Positions 25,498 to 33,708 of a stretch of 64,000 nt of DNA are shown here, one piece after another. Position numbers and translations under genes: made by a program. Position 1 is the stretch's first letter, and every line of letters begins with the position of its first letter. The notes under the pieces are model-generated. The model ran no database searches and was not told the DNA's origin. It saw only the letters and a list, made by a program, of their open reading frames with translations. The stretch is from Hydrogenophaga sp. (GTDB taxonomy: Bacteria; Pseudomonadota; Gammaproteobacteria; Burkholderiales; Burkholderiaceae_C): NCBI GenBank assembly GCA_030653975.1, contig JAURYH010000029.1:62001-126000 (forward strand), given 5' to 3'.

Positions 25498-25971
25498 TCA
25501 AAAGGTTGCGCTCGCATCAAATGCTGCGCGATGCCATTCGATGTGCACCGACGCGGCGCCGTCGCCTTCCGGGACACCCTTGCGCCCCTGGATCAGCACC
25601 ACATCGAAGCGGCATGGGGGTTCTGAGCCGAGCCGCAGCAAAAAGTGCCGCGCCGCGAAAACGATGCGGCGCTGCTTGAGCGCCGTGATGCTGCCGCCGG
25701 CCCCGCCGCGGGATGCGCTGGCACGCTGCCGCACCTCGACAAACACCAGCGTGCCATCGCGGTCGCGCATAATCAAATCGACCTCCCCACCACCGCGCCC
25801 GGGTGTCCTGAAGTTGCGCTGCACCAGGCGCAGGCCTTGGCGCTGCAGGTGCTCCAGTGCAGCATCTTCGGCGGCATCGCCGCGCTGTTTGGTGGTGACG
25901 GGCGGGCCGCTTACGGCCGGGCCTGATGGACCCTGTTTTCTGGAAAACCACATTGTCTGCAAGCACTCCAT
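25498..25971 (-). CDS. yraN: YraN family (UPF0102) predicted endonuclease
   Basis: The product is up to 157 aa. The conserved core starts at about residue 26 (TTKQRGDAAEDAALEHLQRQ) and contains the nuclease-like motif GGEVDLIMRD followed by LVFVEVRQR, a PD-(D/E)xK-like arrangement. Function in vivo is unknown. The start is uncertain: the two in-frame ATGs (25971 and 25953) both place the 5' end inside the divergent rsmI gene, and no good ribosome site is seen. It is first in the yraN-diaA-dolP unit. Confidence 0.85.
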   Translation of the reverse strand: MECLQTMWFSRKQGPSGPAVSGPPVTTKQRGDAAEDAALEHLQRQGLRLVQRNFRTPGRGGGEVDLIMRDRDGTLVFVEVRQRASASRGGAGGSITALKQRRIVFAARHFLLRLGSEPPCRFDVVLIQGRKGVPEGDGAASVHIEWHRAAFDASATF

Positions 25972-26897
25972 CCCTGTTGGCCGCCGCGCGTGAAGCGGCC
26001 GCTCACCAGCATTATCCGCAGGGCGCGCTCTACATGGTCGCCACGCCGATCGGCAACCTGGCCGACATCGGCCTGCGCGCGCTGCAGGTGCTGTCGCTGG
26101 TCGACACCGTGGCCTGCGAGGACAAACGCCACACCGCCGCCCTGCTGCAGGGCTATGGTTTGCACAAACCGCTGCTGGCGCTGCACGAGCACAACGAGTC
26201 CGAGGCGGCGCAGACCGTGCTGCAACGCCTGCAGGAAGGCCAGCGCGTGGCCTACGTGAGCGATGCCGGCACGCCGGGCGTGAGCGACCCGGGCGCGCGG
26301 CTCGCCGCGGCCGTGACCGCGGCGGGGCTTCGCTGCGTGCCGATCCCCGGCGCCAGCAGCATCACGGCGCTGCTCAGCGTGGCGGGTTTCACCCACCAGG
26401 CGGGGGGCTGGAACGGACGCTTCGTGTTCGCCGGCTTCCTTTCGCCCAAGGCGACCGAGCGCCAGCGTGAGGTGCAGCAGATCGGCGCCGACGCACGCGC
26501 CTGCGTGCTGCTGGAAGCGCCGCACCGCATCGAAGCCCTGGCCAGGGACCTGGCCGTGCTGGGAGAACGCGCGCTCACCGTGGGCCGCGAGCTGACCAAA
26601 CAATTCGAAGAAGTGGCGCAGTTGCCCGCTCGCGAGTTCCCGGCCTGGCTGCAGGCCGGTGCGCACCGCACCCGCGGTGAATTCGTGCTGATGGTGCACC
26701 CGCAGGCCGCTGCCAGCGGCGAGGAAACGGCCCTGGATGCCACGACCTTGCGCACGCTCGACCTGCTGATGACCGAGCTGCCGGTGAAAACCGCCGTGCG
26801 CCTGTGTGCCGAGATCACCGGCCAGCCGCGCAACGCGCTCTACGACGCGGCCCTGGCCCGGCGCAAGTGCGCTTCCGACGACACGGACAACGACTGA
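25926..26897 (+). CDS. rsmI: 16S rRNA (cytidine1402-2'-O)-methyltransferase RsmI
   Basis: The product is 323 aa. The tetrapyrrole-methylase fold is marked by LYMVATPIGNLADIGLRALQ, EDKRHTAALL, YVSDAGTPGVSDPGARL and PIPGASSITALLSVAG. It 2'-O-methylates C1402 in the ribosomal P site. The ATG at 25926 would overlap the 5' end of divergent yraN by up to 46 bp. Either both starts are slightly too long, or the two genes share an overlapping head-to-head region. The C-terminus carries the RsmI HTH-like segment (AVRLCAEITGQPRNALYDAAL). Confidence 0.95.
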   Translation: MDPVFWKTTLSASTPSLLAAAREAAAHQHYPQGALYMVATPIGNLADIGLRALQVLSLVDTVACEDKRHTAALLQGYGLHKPLLALHEHNESEAAQTVLQRLQEGQRVAYVSDAGTPGVSDPGARLAAAVTAAGLRCVPIPGASSITALLSVAGFTHQAGGWNGRFVFAGFLSPKATERQREVQQIGADARACVLLEAPHRIEALARDLAVLGERALTVGRELTKQFEEVAQLPAREFPAWLQAGAHRTRGEFVLMVHPQAAASGEETALDATTLRTLDLLMTELPVKTAVRLCAEITGQPRNALYDAALARRKCASDDTDND

Positions 26898-26928
26898 GCC
26901 GGGCGAACCGCCGCCAGAACCCCGGTTT

Positions 26929-27279
26929 TCAGCGCAGGGGGCGGTCCGGCGCGGAAGCTGCCGCATCGCCCGCCGGGCCGCCGACCGGTGCATCAGTCAC
27001 CTCGGTGGCCTGTACATCCACCACATCGCCCGCCGCAGCACCACCGTCCTGGCCGGGCCACACCCCGCGGGTGTAGCGCTGCGACTGCTCGCGCATGCGG
27101 CTGAACATCACCACCGGTGCCGGTTTGCGCCCGGTGACCAGCGACCACAGCGAAACCGCCACCACCACCACGAAGGCAGCCAGCAGGAAGCTGACCACGA
27201 ACACCAGCGCGGCCAGCACCAGGGCAAGCTTGAGGAGACCGCGCATCGCGCGACCCAGGAAATCAGAAAGTCCGTTCAT
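26929..27279 (-). CDS. Small single-span membrane protein of unknown function
   Basis: The product is 116 aa from MNGLSDFLGRAMRGLLK. A long hydrophobic helix (about 14-44) is followed by a polar, Ala/Gly/Asp-rich C-terminal half (GVWPGQDGGAAAGD). No family is recognised. No clear ribosome site precedes this ATG; in-frame ATGs at 27321 and 27420 are alternatives. It converges on rsmI (31-bp gap) and is divergent from the DUF502 gene. Codon use fits a real gene. Confidence 0.6.
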   Translation of the reverse strand: MNGLSDFLGRAMRGLLKLALVLAALVFVVSFLLAAFVVVVAVSLWSLVTGRKPAPVVMFSRMREQSQRYTRGVWPGQDGGAAAGDVVDVQATEVTDAPVGGPAGDAAASAPDRPLR

Positions 27280-27507
27280 GAGGGAGAGAGCCCATCGGGC
27301 GGTTGGGAGTTCCGGGCGCATGAAGCGCCGCGGCGCGCGGGTCACACCCCGGCGCCGGGAGTGAAACAGCTTGGCACAAGAAAAACACAAATGGGGGGGG
27401 TTTCCCGTTTTGCAAGCCACACCAGGCGCGTTCCCTGATGCACCGGCCGGCCATCAAACCAGCGCCGGTGTCACCCGGTTCCGCATGCCGGCTGCTATGC
27501 TGGAAAC

Positions 27508-28146
27508 ATGATCCCTCCAGCCCCCCCCGAACCCACCACGAAGCGCCTGTCGCAGTACTTCTTTCGCGGCCTCATCACCTTCCTGCCGCTGGCCATCACG
27601 GTGTATGTGCTGGTGCTGTTCGTCACCTGGACCGAGCGCACCGCCCTGTGGCTGCTGAGCCCCTTCATCGGCGACTTTTACCTGCCCGGGCTGGGCATTG
27701 CGCTGGGGGCCGGGTTGATCGTCGCACTGGGCTTTTTCATGTCGCTGGGTACCGCCAGCAAGCTGCTCTCGTACATCGAACTGCCGTTCACCAACCTGCC
27801 GGTCATCAAGAGCATCTACTCGTCGCTGAAGAACTTCGCCGACTACTTCGCGCCGCACGAGCAGGATGCGCAGCAGGTCGTGCTGCTGAAAATGCCCGGC
27901 CACGAGCTGAGCATCGTGGGCCTGGTCACGCGCCAGAGCATGAAAGGCCTGCCCAAGGGCATCGGCGAACTGGAGGACCAGGTCGCTGTCTACCTGCCCA
28001 TGGGCTACATGATCGGCGGCTACACCGTGTTCGTACCGCGCAGCTGGACGGTGCCGGTGGACATGTCGGTCGAAGAAGCCATGCGCATGGCGCTGATCGC
28101 GTTCATGTCTTCAAACAAGAACGGAAAATCCGAGACCACCCCATGA
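27508..28146 (+). CDS. DUF502 family inner-membrane protein
   Basis: The product is 212 aa. Two membrane helices (about 20-45 and 62-85) enclose a short loop. They are followed by the family signature LPFTNLPVIKSIYSSLKNFA and a cytoplasmic beta-rich domain ending in GYTVFVPRSW. DUF502 proteins are widespread and uncharacterised. The stop overlaps the start of the acyl-CoA synthetase gene (ATGA), so the two are translationally coupled here. Confidence 0.85.
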   Translation: MIPPAPPEPTTKRLSQYFFRGLITFLPLAITVYVLVLFVTWTERTALWLLSPFIGDFYLPGLGIALGAGLIVALGFFMSLGTASKLLSYIELPFTNLPVIKSIYSSLKNFADYFAPHEQDAQQVVLLKMPGHELSIVGLVTRQSMKGLPKGIGELEDQVAVYLPMGYMIGGYTVFVPRSWTVPVDMSVEEAMRMALIAFMSSNKNGKSETTP

Positions 28147-30836
28147 GCATCCGCCACCTCGACGCGCTCTTCGCCCCCGCCTCGGTGGCGGTGTTCGGCG
28201 CATCGCAGCGCCCGTCCAGTGTGGGCGCCACGGTCTGGCGCAACCTGCACGGCAGCTTCCCCGGCCGGCTCTACCCGGTCAACCCCAAACACGCCGCGCT
28301 CGATGGCGTGGTGTGCTACCGCCATGTGGCGGCCCTGCCCGAGGCGCCCGATCTGGCCGTGATCTGCACGCCGTCCAGCGCCGTGGTGCCGCTGATCACC
28401 GAACTCGGCGAGCGCGGCACGCGCGCGGCCATCGTCGTCACCGCCGGGCTGGACAAGGCCACCAAACAGGCCATGCTCGACGCCGCGAAGGTTCACACGC
28501 TGCGCATCCTCGGCCCCAACTGCATCGGCCTGCTGGTGCCGCACCTGGGGCTGAACGCCAGCTTCGCGCACATCGGCGCACTGCCGGGCGATCTGGCCTT
28601 TGTGTCGCAGTCGGGCGCCCTCGTCACCGCCATGCTCGACTGGGCCGGCTCACGCGGCATCGGCTTCTCGAACTTCGTTTCGCTCGGCGAACGCGCCGAC
28701 GTGGACTTTGGCGACATGCTGGACTACCTCGGCAGCGATCCCAAAACCCGCGCCATCCTGCTCTACATCGAGAGCGTGGACGAGAGCCACAAATTCATGT
28801 CGGCCGCGCGCGCCGCGGCACGCAACAAGCCGGTGATCGTGGTCAAGGCCGGGCGTTCGGCCGCGGGCCAGGCGGCTGCGGCCTCTCACACCGGTGCGCT
28901 CGCGGGCTCCGACGCGGTGTTCGACGCGGCCATCGCCCGCGCCGGCATGCTGCGCGTGGACACGCTGCACGACCTGTTCCTCGCCGCCGAAACGCTGTCC
29001 CGGTTCCGCGACGGTCCCTCGGGCCCGCTCATCGTGCTCACCAACGGCGGCGGCGCTGGGGTGATGGCGGCCGACGCCGCGGCGGCCGAAGGCGTGCCGC
29101 TGGCCGTGCTGGACGACGCCCTGCGCGCGCGGCTCGACGCCGTGCTGCCCGCCAACTGGTCGCACGCCAACCCGGTGGACATCATCGGCGACGCACCCGC
29201 CGAGCGCTACGTGGCCGCGCTCGAAGCGCTGTCGCACGACCGGGCCAACGCCGTGCTCTTCATCCACGCGCCGACCGCCATCGTGCCGAGCCGCGAGATC
29301 GCACAGGCCATGTTGCAGCAGGTGACGGCCGAACCCCGGCGCGTGCTGGGCTGCTGGCTGGGCGACGGCGCCGTGGCGCAGGCGCGCCAGACCTTTCGCC
29401 AAGCCGGTGTGCCCGACTACAACACGCCCGAAGAAGCGGTGCGCGCCTTCAACTTCCTGCGCACCTACCGCCTGCACCAGGCCGAGCTGTTGCAGACGCC
29501 ACCCGCGCGCAGCACCGCGCACGCCCCCGACCTGCCCGCCATCCGAGCCATCGTGCACGCCGTGCTGGCCGATGGCCGCGAGCTGCTCACCGAGCCGGAG
29601 GCCAAGGCCCTGCTCGGCGCCGCCGGCCTGCCGGTGGTGCCCACGCGCGTGGTCGGCGCGAGCGCGGAAGCGGCGCAGGCCGCGGCCGACGCCCTGGGCT
29701 ATCCGGTGGTGGTCAAGATCCTGTCGCACGCCATCAGCCACAAGAGCGACGTCGGCGGCGTGCGCCTGAACATCGGCAGCCCCAGCGAGTTGCGCGAGGT
29801 CTGCACCAGCATGCTGGCGCGCGTGCGCGAGTTGCGGCCCGACGCCGACGTGCAGGGCTTCACCGTGCAGCCCATGGTGCGCAAGCAACACGCGCACGAA
29901 CTCATCATCGGCGCCAGCGTCGACCCGGTGTTCGGCCCGGTCATCCTGTTTGGTGCTGGCGGCACCGCGGTGGAAGTGCTGGCGGACCGCGCGCTGTCGC
30001 TGCCGCCGCTCAACACGCCGCTGGCGCTGGCGCAGATGCAGCGCACCCGCATCGCGAAGCTGCTCAAGGGCTACCGCGACGAACCGGCCGCCGACATGGA
30101 CGCCATCGCCCAGGTGCTGGTGAGCGTGTCGCAGTTGCTGGCCGACGTGCCCGAACTGGCCGAGCTCGACATCAACCCGCTGCTCGCCAACCACGAGGGC
30201 GCGGTCGCACTCGATGCGCGCGTTCGCGTGTCGGCCAGCCAGCCGGCCGGCGCAGCCAACTTCGCCATCCGGCCCTACCCGGCCGAGCTGATCGAGCCCT
30301 GGGACTGGAACGGCCAATCGGTCACGCTGCGCCCCATCCGCCCGGAAGACGAGCCGCAGCACCGAGCCTTCCTGGAACAGCTCGACCCGGAAGACATCCG
30401 CCTGCGCGTGTTCTACAGCCGGCGCAGCATCGAACACAGCGAGCTCGCGCGGCTCACGCAGATCGACTACGCGCGCGAGATGGCCTTCATCGCCACGCGC
30501 CACATCGAAGGCAACGGCGAAGAAACCCTGGGCACCGTGCGCGCCACGGTGGACCCGGACAACCACACCGCCGAGTTCGGCGTCATCGTGCGCTCCGACC
30601 TCAAGGGCTCGGGTCTGGGCCACCGGCTCATGGAAAAGATGATCCTGCACCTGCGCGCGCGTGGCACGCAGCGGCTGGTGGGCACGGTGCTGCGCATCAA
30701 CCGCGGCATGCTGGAACTTGCGGCCAACCTGGGCTTCCAAGAAACGGACAACCCCGGCGACCCGGATGACCACGGCACCCGTTTCGTGTCGCTGGAGCTG
30801 CAGCCCACCACCAGCCCCGACGCCCGCCCGGGCTGA
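28143..30836 (+). CDS. ADP-forming acyl-CoA synthetase / GNAT acetyltransferase fusion (Pat-type protein acetyltransferase)
   Basis: The product is 897 aa from the ATG overlapping the DUF502 stop. The domains are CoA-binding (about 1-130, ASVAVFGASQRPSSVG), succinyl-CoA-synthetase-like (about 150-460, AFVSQSGALVTAMLDWAG; AASHTGALAGSDAVFDAA), ATP-grasp (about 470-690, GYPVVVKILSHAISHKSDVG) and C-terminal GNAT (about 720-880, GVIVRSDLKGSGLGHRLMEK). This is the architecture of Pat/Pka lysine acetyltransferases, which silence acetyl-CoA synthetase and other enzymes. The synthetase half is usually inactive in Pat; whether the key histidine is kept cannot be judged by eye. Confidence 0.88.
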   Translation: MSIRHLDALFAPASVAVFGASQRPSSVGATVWRNLHGSFPGRLYPVNPKHAALDGVVCYRHVAALPEAPDLAVICTPSSAVVPLITELGERGTRAAIVVTAGLDKATKQAMLDAAKVHTLRILGPNCIGLLVPHLGLNASFAHIGALPGDLAFVSQSGALVTAMLDWAGSRGIGFSNFVSLGERADVDFGDMLDYLGSDPKTRAILLYIESVDESHKFMSAARAAARNKPVIVVKAGRSAAGQAAAASHTGALAGSDAVFDAAIARAGMLRVDTLHDLFLAAETLSRFRDGPSGPLIVLTNGGGAGVMAADAAAAEGVPLAVLDDALRARLDAVLPANWSHANPVDIIGDAPAERYVAALEALSHDRANAVLFIHAPTAIVPSREIAQAMLQQVTAEPRRVLGCWLGDGAVAQARQTFRQAGVPDYNTPEEAVRAFNFLRTYRLHQAELLQTPPARSTAHAPDLPAIRAIVHAVLADGRELLTEPEAKALLGAAGLPVVPTRVVGASAEAAQAAADALGYPVVVKILSHAISHKSDVGGVRLNIGSPSELREVCTSMLARVRELRPDADVQGFTVQPMVRKQHAHELIIGASVDPVFGPVILFGAGGTAVEVLADRALSLPPLNTPLALAQMQRTRIAKLLKGYRDEPAADMDAIAQVLVSVSQLLADVPELAELDINPLLANHEGAVALDARVRVSASQPAGAANFAIRPYPAELIEPWDWNGQSVTLRPIRPEDEPQHRAFLEQLDPEDIRLRVFYSRRSIEHSELARLTQIDYAREMAFIATRHIEGNGEETLGTVRATVDPDNHTAEFGVIVRSDLKGSGLGHRLMEKMILHLRARGTQRLVGTVLRINRGMLELAANLGFQETDNPGDPDDHGTRFVSLELQPTTSPDARPG

Positions 30837-30914
30837 ACCGGTCGTCGCCGCTTGCGTCAGGGCAACGGCCGGTGCAGTCTGAACGGCCAACTTCCCCCGC
30901 TCAAGGAGCCCGCC

Positions 30915-31553
30915 ATGTCGTCGAACCTCCCGCCCTCGCGCCGCGCCCTGCTGATCCGCAGCGCCTCGGTGCTCGCCGCCACCGCCGCCCCGGCCTGGCT
31001 CACGCCCGCGCAGGCACAGCAAAACCTGCGCCCCACCCCGAGCCAGACCGAAGGCCCGTACTACCCGGTGGCCCTGCCGGCCGACACCGACTTCGACCTG
31101 CTGCGCACCGGCAGCGTGGCCTACGGCAAAGGCCAGCCGGCCTGGGTCGAAGGCGTGGTGACCGACACGCGCGGCGTGCCGGTGTCGGGCGCGGTGGTCG
31201 AGATCTGGCAGTGCGACCAGGCCGGCCACTACCACCACCCGGGCGACGGCGGCAAGGCAGACCCGGCTTTCCAGGGCTTCGGCCAGGTCACCGTGGGACG
31301 CGACGGACGCTACCGCTTCCGCACCCTCAGGCCCGCGCCCTACAGCGGCCGCACGCCGCACATCCATGTGAAAGTGAAACTCGACCGCCAGGAACTGCTG
31401 ACCACGCAGATGTACGTGGCGGGCGATCCGGGCAATGAGCGCGATTTCCTGTGGCGGCGTCTGGGGGAGCAAGGCCAGGCCGCGCTGACCCGACCCTTTG
31501 TGGCCGGCGCCGACGGCCTGCGCGCCGAGTTCCCCATCGTGGTGATGGCGTAA
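30915..31553 (+). CDS. Exported intradiol ring-cleavage dioxygenase-like protein
   Basis: The product is 212 aa from the ATG at 30915 behind AAGGAG. The N-terminus has a Tat-like signal (SRRALLIRSASVLAATAAPA, signal end near AQAQ). The fold is protocatechuate 3,4-dioxygenase-like, with candidate Fe(III) ligands Tyr in AGHYHHP, Tyr in RPAPYSGRTP and the two His of PHIHVKV. TEGPYYP is the family's N-terminal mark. Cleavage of a catechol outside the cytoplasm is inferred. The substrate is unknown and no catabolic genes flank it. A dispersed repeat follows the stop codon. Confidence 0.85.
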   Translation: MSSNLPPSRRALLIRSASVLAATAAPAWLTPAQAQQNLRPTPSQTEGPYYPVALPADTDFDLLRTGSVAYGKGQPAWVEGVVTDTRGVPVSGAVVEIWQCDQAGHYHHPGDGGKADPAFQGFGQVTVGRDGRYRFRTLRPAPYSGRTPHIHVKVKLDRQELLTTQMYVAGDPGNERDFLWRRLGEQGQAALTRPFVAGADGLRAEFPIVVMA

Positions 31554-31577
31554 CCCCCCGCGCCGCCTGCGGCGTCA

Positions 31578-31630
31578 CCCCCCAAGGGGCTTTGCTCCTG
31601 GCCCGGCGGAGCCGGTTCCACCGCGTTCTG
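31578..31630 (+). repeat. Dispersed intergenic repeat, copy 3 (after the dioxygenase gene)
   Basis: CCCCCCAAGGGG is followed by CTTTGCTCCTGGCCCGGCGG, then AGCCGGTTCCACCGCGTTCTG. It lies 25 bp after the stop codon of the dioxygenase gene. It is nearly identical to copy 1 over the first half and to copy 2 over the second half. Confidence 0.72.
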
Positions 31631-31702
31631 GGTTCGGGCATTGCTCTCCGGCGATATGCCCCTCAACACAGACTGCTTCCCTCCAGCCACTATGCTCCCC
31701 GC

Positions 31703-32737
31703 ATGGATTCCTTGACCCAGATCGCCCTCGGCTCCGCCGTCGGCGTGGCCGTGATGGGCCGCCGCACCGCTGTGTGGAAGGCCGCGTTGTGGGGCGCTGT
31801 CGCCGGCACTCTGCCCGACCTCGATGCCTTCATCGACCACGGCGACCCCATCCTCAACATGACGCGCCACCGCGCCGAGAGCCACGCGCTGTTTTTCCTG
31901 ACGCTGGTCGCGCCACTTCTGGCCTGGGTCGTCTCGCGACTGCATGGCGAAGCCGCACTGTTCAAAAGATGGACACTCGCGCTCTGGCTGGTGCTCATCA
32001 CCCACCCACTGCTCGACGCCATGACGGTCTACGGCACGCAGTTGCTGCAGCCCTTCACCGACCACCCTTACGGCGTGGGCAGCGTCTTCATCATCGATCC
32101 GGCCTACACCGTACCGCTGATCGTGGGTGTGGTCGCGGCGCTGCGGCTGAGGAATGAGCGGGGCCAGCACTGGAACGCTGCGGGTCTCGCGCTCAGCACG
32201 CTCTACCTCGTCTGGAGCTTCGGCGCGCAGCAATACGTGGAACGCATCGCCCGCGCCTCGCTGGAACAGGCCGGCGTCGAAGCGCAAGGCCTGCTCGTCA
32301 CCCCGTCGCCGTTCAACACCGTGCTCTGGCGCCTGGTGGCCATCACGCCCACGCAGTACCTGGAGGGCCACCATTCGCTGCTGGATGCGCAGCCCAGCAT
32401 CCGCTGGACGGCGCACGACCGCGGCGCCGAGCTGATCGCCGCACACGGTGACGAACCCGGGGTGGCGCGCATGGCCACGTTCACCCACGGCTTCTACAGC
32501 CTCACGGAAAGCGACGGCCGCCTCTTCGTGACCGACCTGCGCATGGGCCAGGAACCGGCCTACACCTTCCGCTTCAACCTTGGCAGCGCGGCGGCGCGGG
32601 CCAACGGTGGCCATGCACCCACGCTCGAAGGCCTGCGCCCCGACGTGGGCATCGCCCTGCCCTGGTTGTGGCAACGCCTGCTCGGCAACGACATCCCGCC
32701 GCCCTGGCGGGCGACGCAGGGCGGCCGCGCCCGGTAG
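31703..32737 (+). CDS. YdjM/DUF457-type membrane-bound metal-dependent hydrolase family protein
   Basis: The product is 344 aa. MDSLTQIALGSAVGVAVMG, PDLDAFIDHGDP and HRAESHALFF are the metal-ligand-rich blocks of this family. About four membrane helices lie in the first 170 residues, and a soluble C-terminal half follows. The in-frame region upstream of 31703 is the tail of the repeat area and not part of the gene. Activity is unproven for most members. Confidence 0.82.
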   Translation: MDSLTQIALGSAVGVAVMGRRTAVWKAALWGAVAGTLPDLDAFIDHGDPILNMTRHRAESHALFFLTLVAPLLAWVVSRLHGEAALFKRWTLALWLVLITHPLLDAMTVYGTQLLQPFTDHPYGVGSVFIIDPAYTVPLIVGVVAALRLRNERGQHWNAAGLALSTLYLVWSFGAQQYVERIARASLEQAGVEAQGLLVTPSPFNTVLWRLVAITPTQYLEGHHSLLDAQPSIRWTAHDRGAELIAAHGDEPGVARMATFTHGFYSLTESDGRLFVTDLRMGQEPAYTFRFNLGSAAARANGGHAPTLEGLRPDVGIALPWLWQRLLGNDIPPPWRATQGGRAR

Positions 32738-32837
32738 GTCCGCCGCGCCGGACCGGCGGCGTGCTTGCCGGAAACGGCACGCTGGTGCACCATGCACCTC
32801 GCTTCCGCATTTCCACCGCCCCATCAGGAGACAAACC

Positions 32838-33158
32838 ATGATCAAGGTCAGCGTGATGTACCCCAACGACCCCGGCACGCATTTCAACCACGACTACTAC
32901 CGCGACAAGCACATGCCGCTGGTGAAAGCGCGCCTGGGGGCGCCGCTCAAGTACTACACCGTGGACAAGGGCCTGGGCGGCGGCGCGCCCGGCTCGGCGC
33001 CGACCTACGCCGCCAGCGGCCACCTGTTTTTCGACAGCGTCGAAGACTTCCAGGCCTCGTTCGGGCCCCACACCAAAGAGATCATGGGCGACATCCCGAA
33101 CTACACCGACATCACACCGGTGATCCAGATCAGCGAGGTGGTGGTCGGCCAGCCCTGA
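32838..33158 (+). CDS. EthD family small protein
   Basis: The product is 106 aa. It is a ferredoxin-like dimeric alpha/beta barrel protein with the family start MIKVSVMYPNDPGTHFNHDY and the YRDKHMPLV motif. It follows a CAGGAG ribosome site. EthD proteins accompany various oxidative degradation pathways, with unclear chemistry. There is no obvious partner here beyond the hydrolase-like gene 100 bp upstream. Confidence 0.85.
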   Translation: MIKVSVMYPNDPGTHFNHDYYRDKHMPLVKARLGAPLKYYTVDKGLGGGAPGSAPTYAASGHLFFDSVEDFQASFGPHTKEIMGDIPNYTDITPVIQISEVVVGQP

Positions 33159-33162
33159 CGGT

Positions 33163-33633
33163 TCAGACCATCAGCAACGTCAACACGATGATCGCCACGC
33201 CGATCACGAGGTTGATGCCCACCCAGGTGCGGATGGACGCCAGCGCCGCGCCGCCAGCCGGCCAGTCGCTCGCCGCCACGGCCTTGCCCAGGCGCTTGAA
33301 CAGCGCAAAACGGATGTGGCCAAAGATGGCCATCATCACGATGCCGAGCGTGGCCATGATGGTCCAGTCCAGCGGCATGTTGAAGCTCAGGCCAGCCTGC
33401 ACGGTTTCCTTGGCCAGGCGGCCGATCATCCACAGTCCGCTGACGAGCACGACCCCGATCGACACCAGCACCGCGCTGAAAAAGCGCTGCAGGGCAGCGT
33501 GCATCAGGCGGATGCGTTGCGGTGGCTCCAGCTGCATGGCGGCCGGTCGCAGGAAGAAGTGGGCGAAGACCATGCCGCCGATCCACACGACGATGGCGAG
33601 GATGTGCAGCAGCTTGAGGATGGCGTAGATCAT
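33163..33633 (-). CDS. CopD-like four-helix membrane protein
   Basis: The product is 156 aa with four predicted membrane helices. The N-terminal LLHILAIVVWIGGMVFAHFF carries the His typical of CopD/DUF2269-like proteins, possibly a heme or copper ligand. WMIGRLAKE and GHIRFALFKRLGKAV follow. It is a monocistronic inner-membrane protein, converging on the EthD gene with a 4-bp gap. Function (copper, heme or electron transport) is inferred only from family resemblance. Confidence 0.75.
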   Translation of the reverse strand: MIYAILKLLHILAIVVWIGGMVFAHFFLRPAAMQLEPPQRIRLMHAALQRFFSAVLVSIGVVLVSGLWMIGRLAKETVQAGLSFNMPLDWTIMATLGIVMMAIFGHIRFALFKRLGKAVAASDWPAGGAALASIRTWVGINLVIGVAIIVLTLLMV

Positions 33634-33667
33634 GGGCGGGGTCTCGTTGAAGGAGGACAGGTGGTGG

Positions 33668-33693
33668 TTTCGACAGGCTCAGCCCGAACGGAG
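33668..33693 (+). repeat. Short dispersed repeat TTCGACAGGCTCAGCCCGAA
   Basis: This sequence, between the CopD-like gene and the helicase gene, is a well-known short intergenic repeat in Burkholderiales and Xanthomonadales. A diverged relative (CCTCGACAGGCTCAACCCGA) occurs at 48741-48762 inside the decayed restriction-gene remnant. Confidence 0.6.
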
Positions 33694-33708
33694 CGTGGGT
33701 CTTGAACC

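Noticed and set aside
28650-31472. 940-codon minus-strand frame opposite the acyl-CoA synthetase and dioxygenase genes
   Set aside because: Antisense shadow crossing two genes and their intergenic region.
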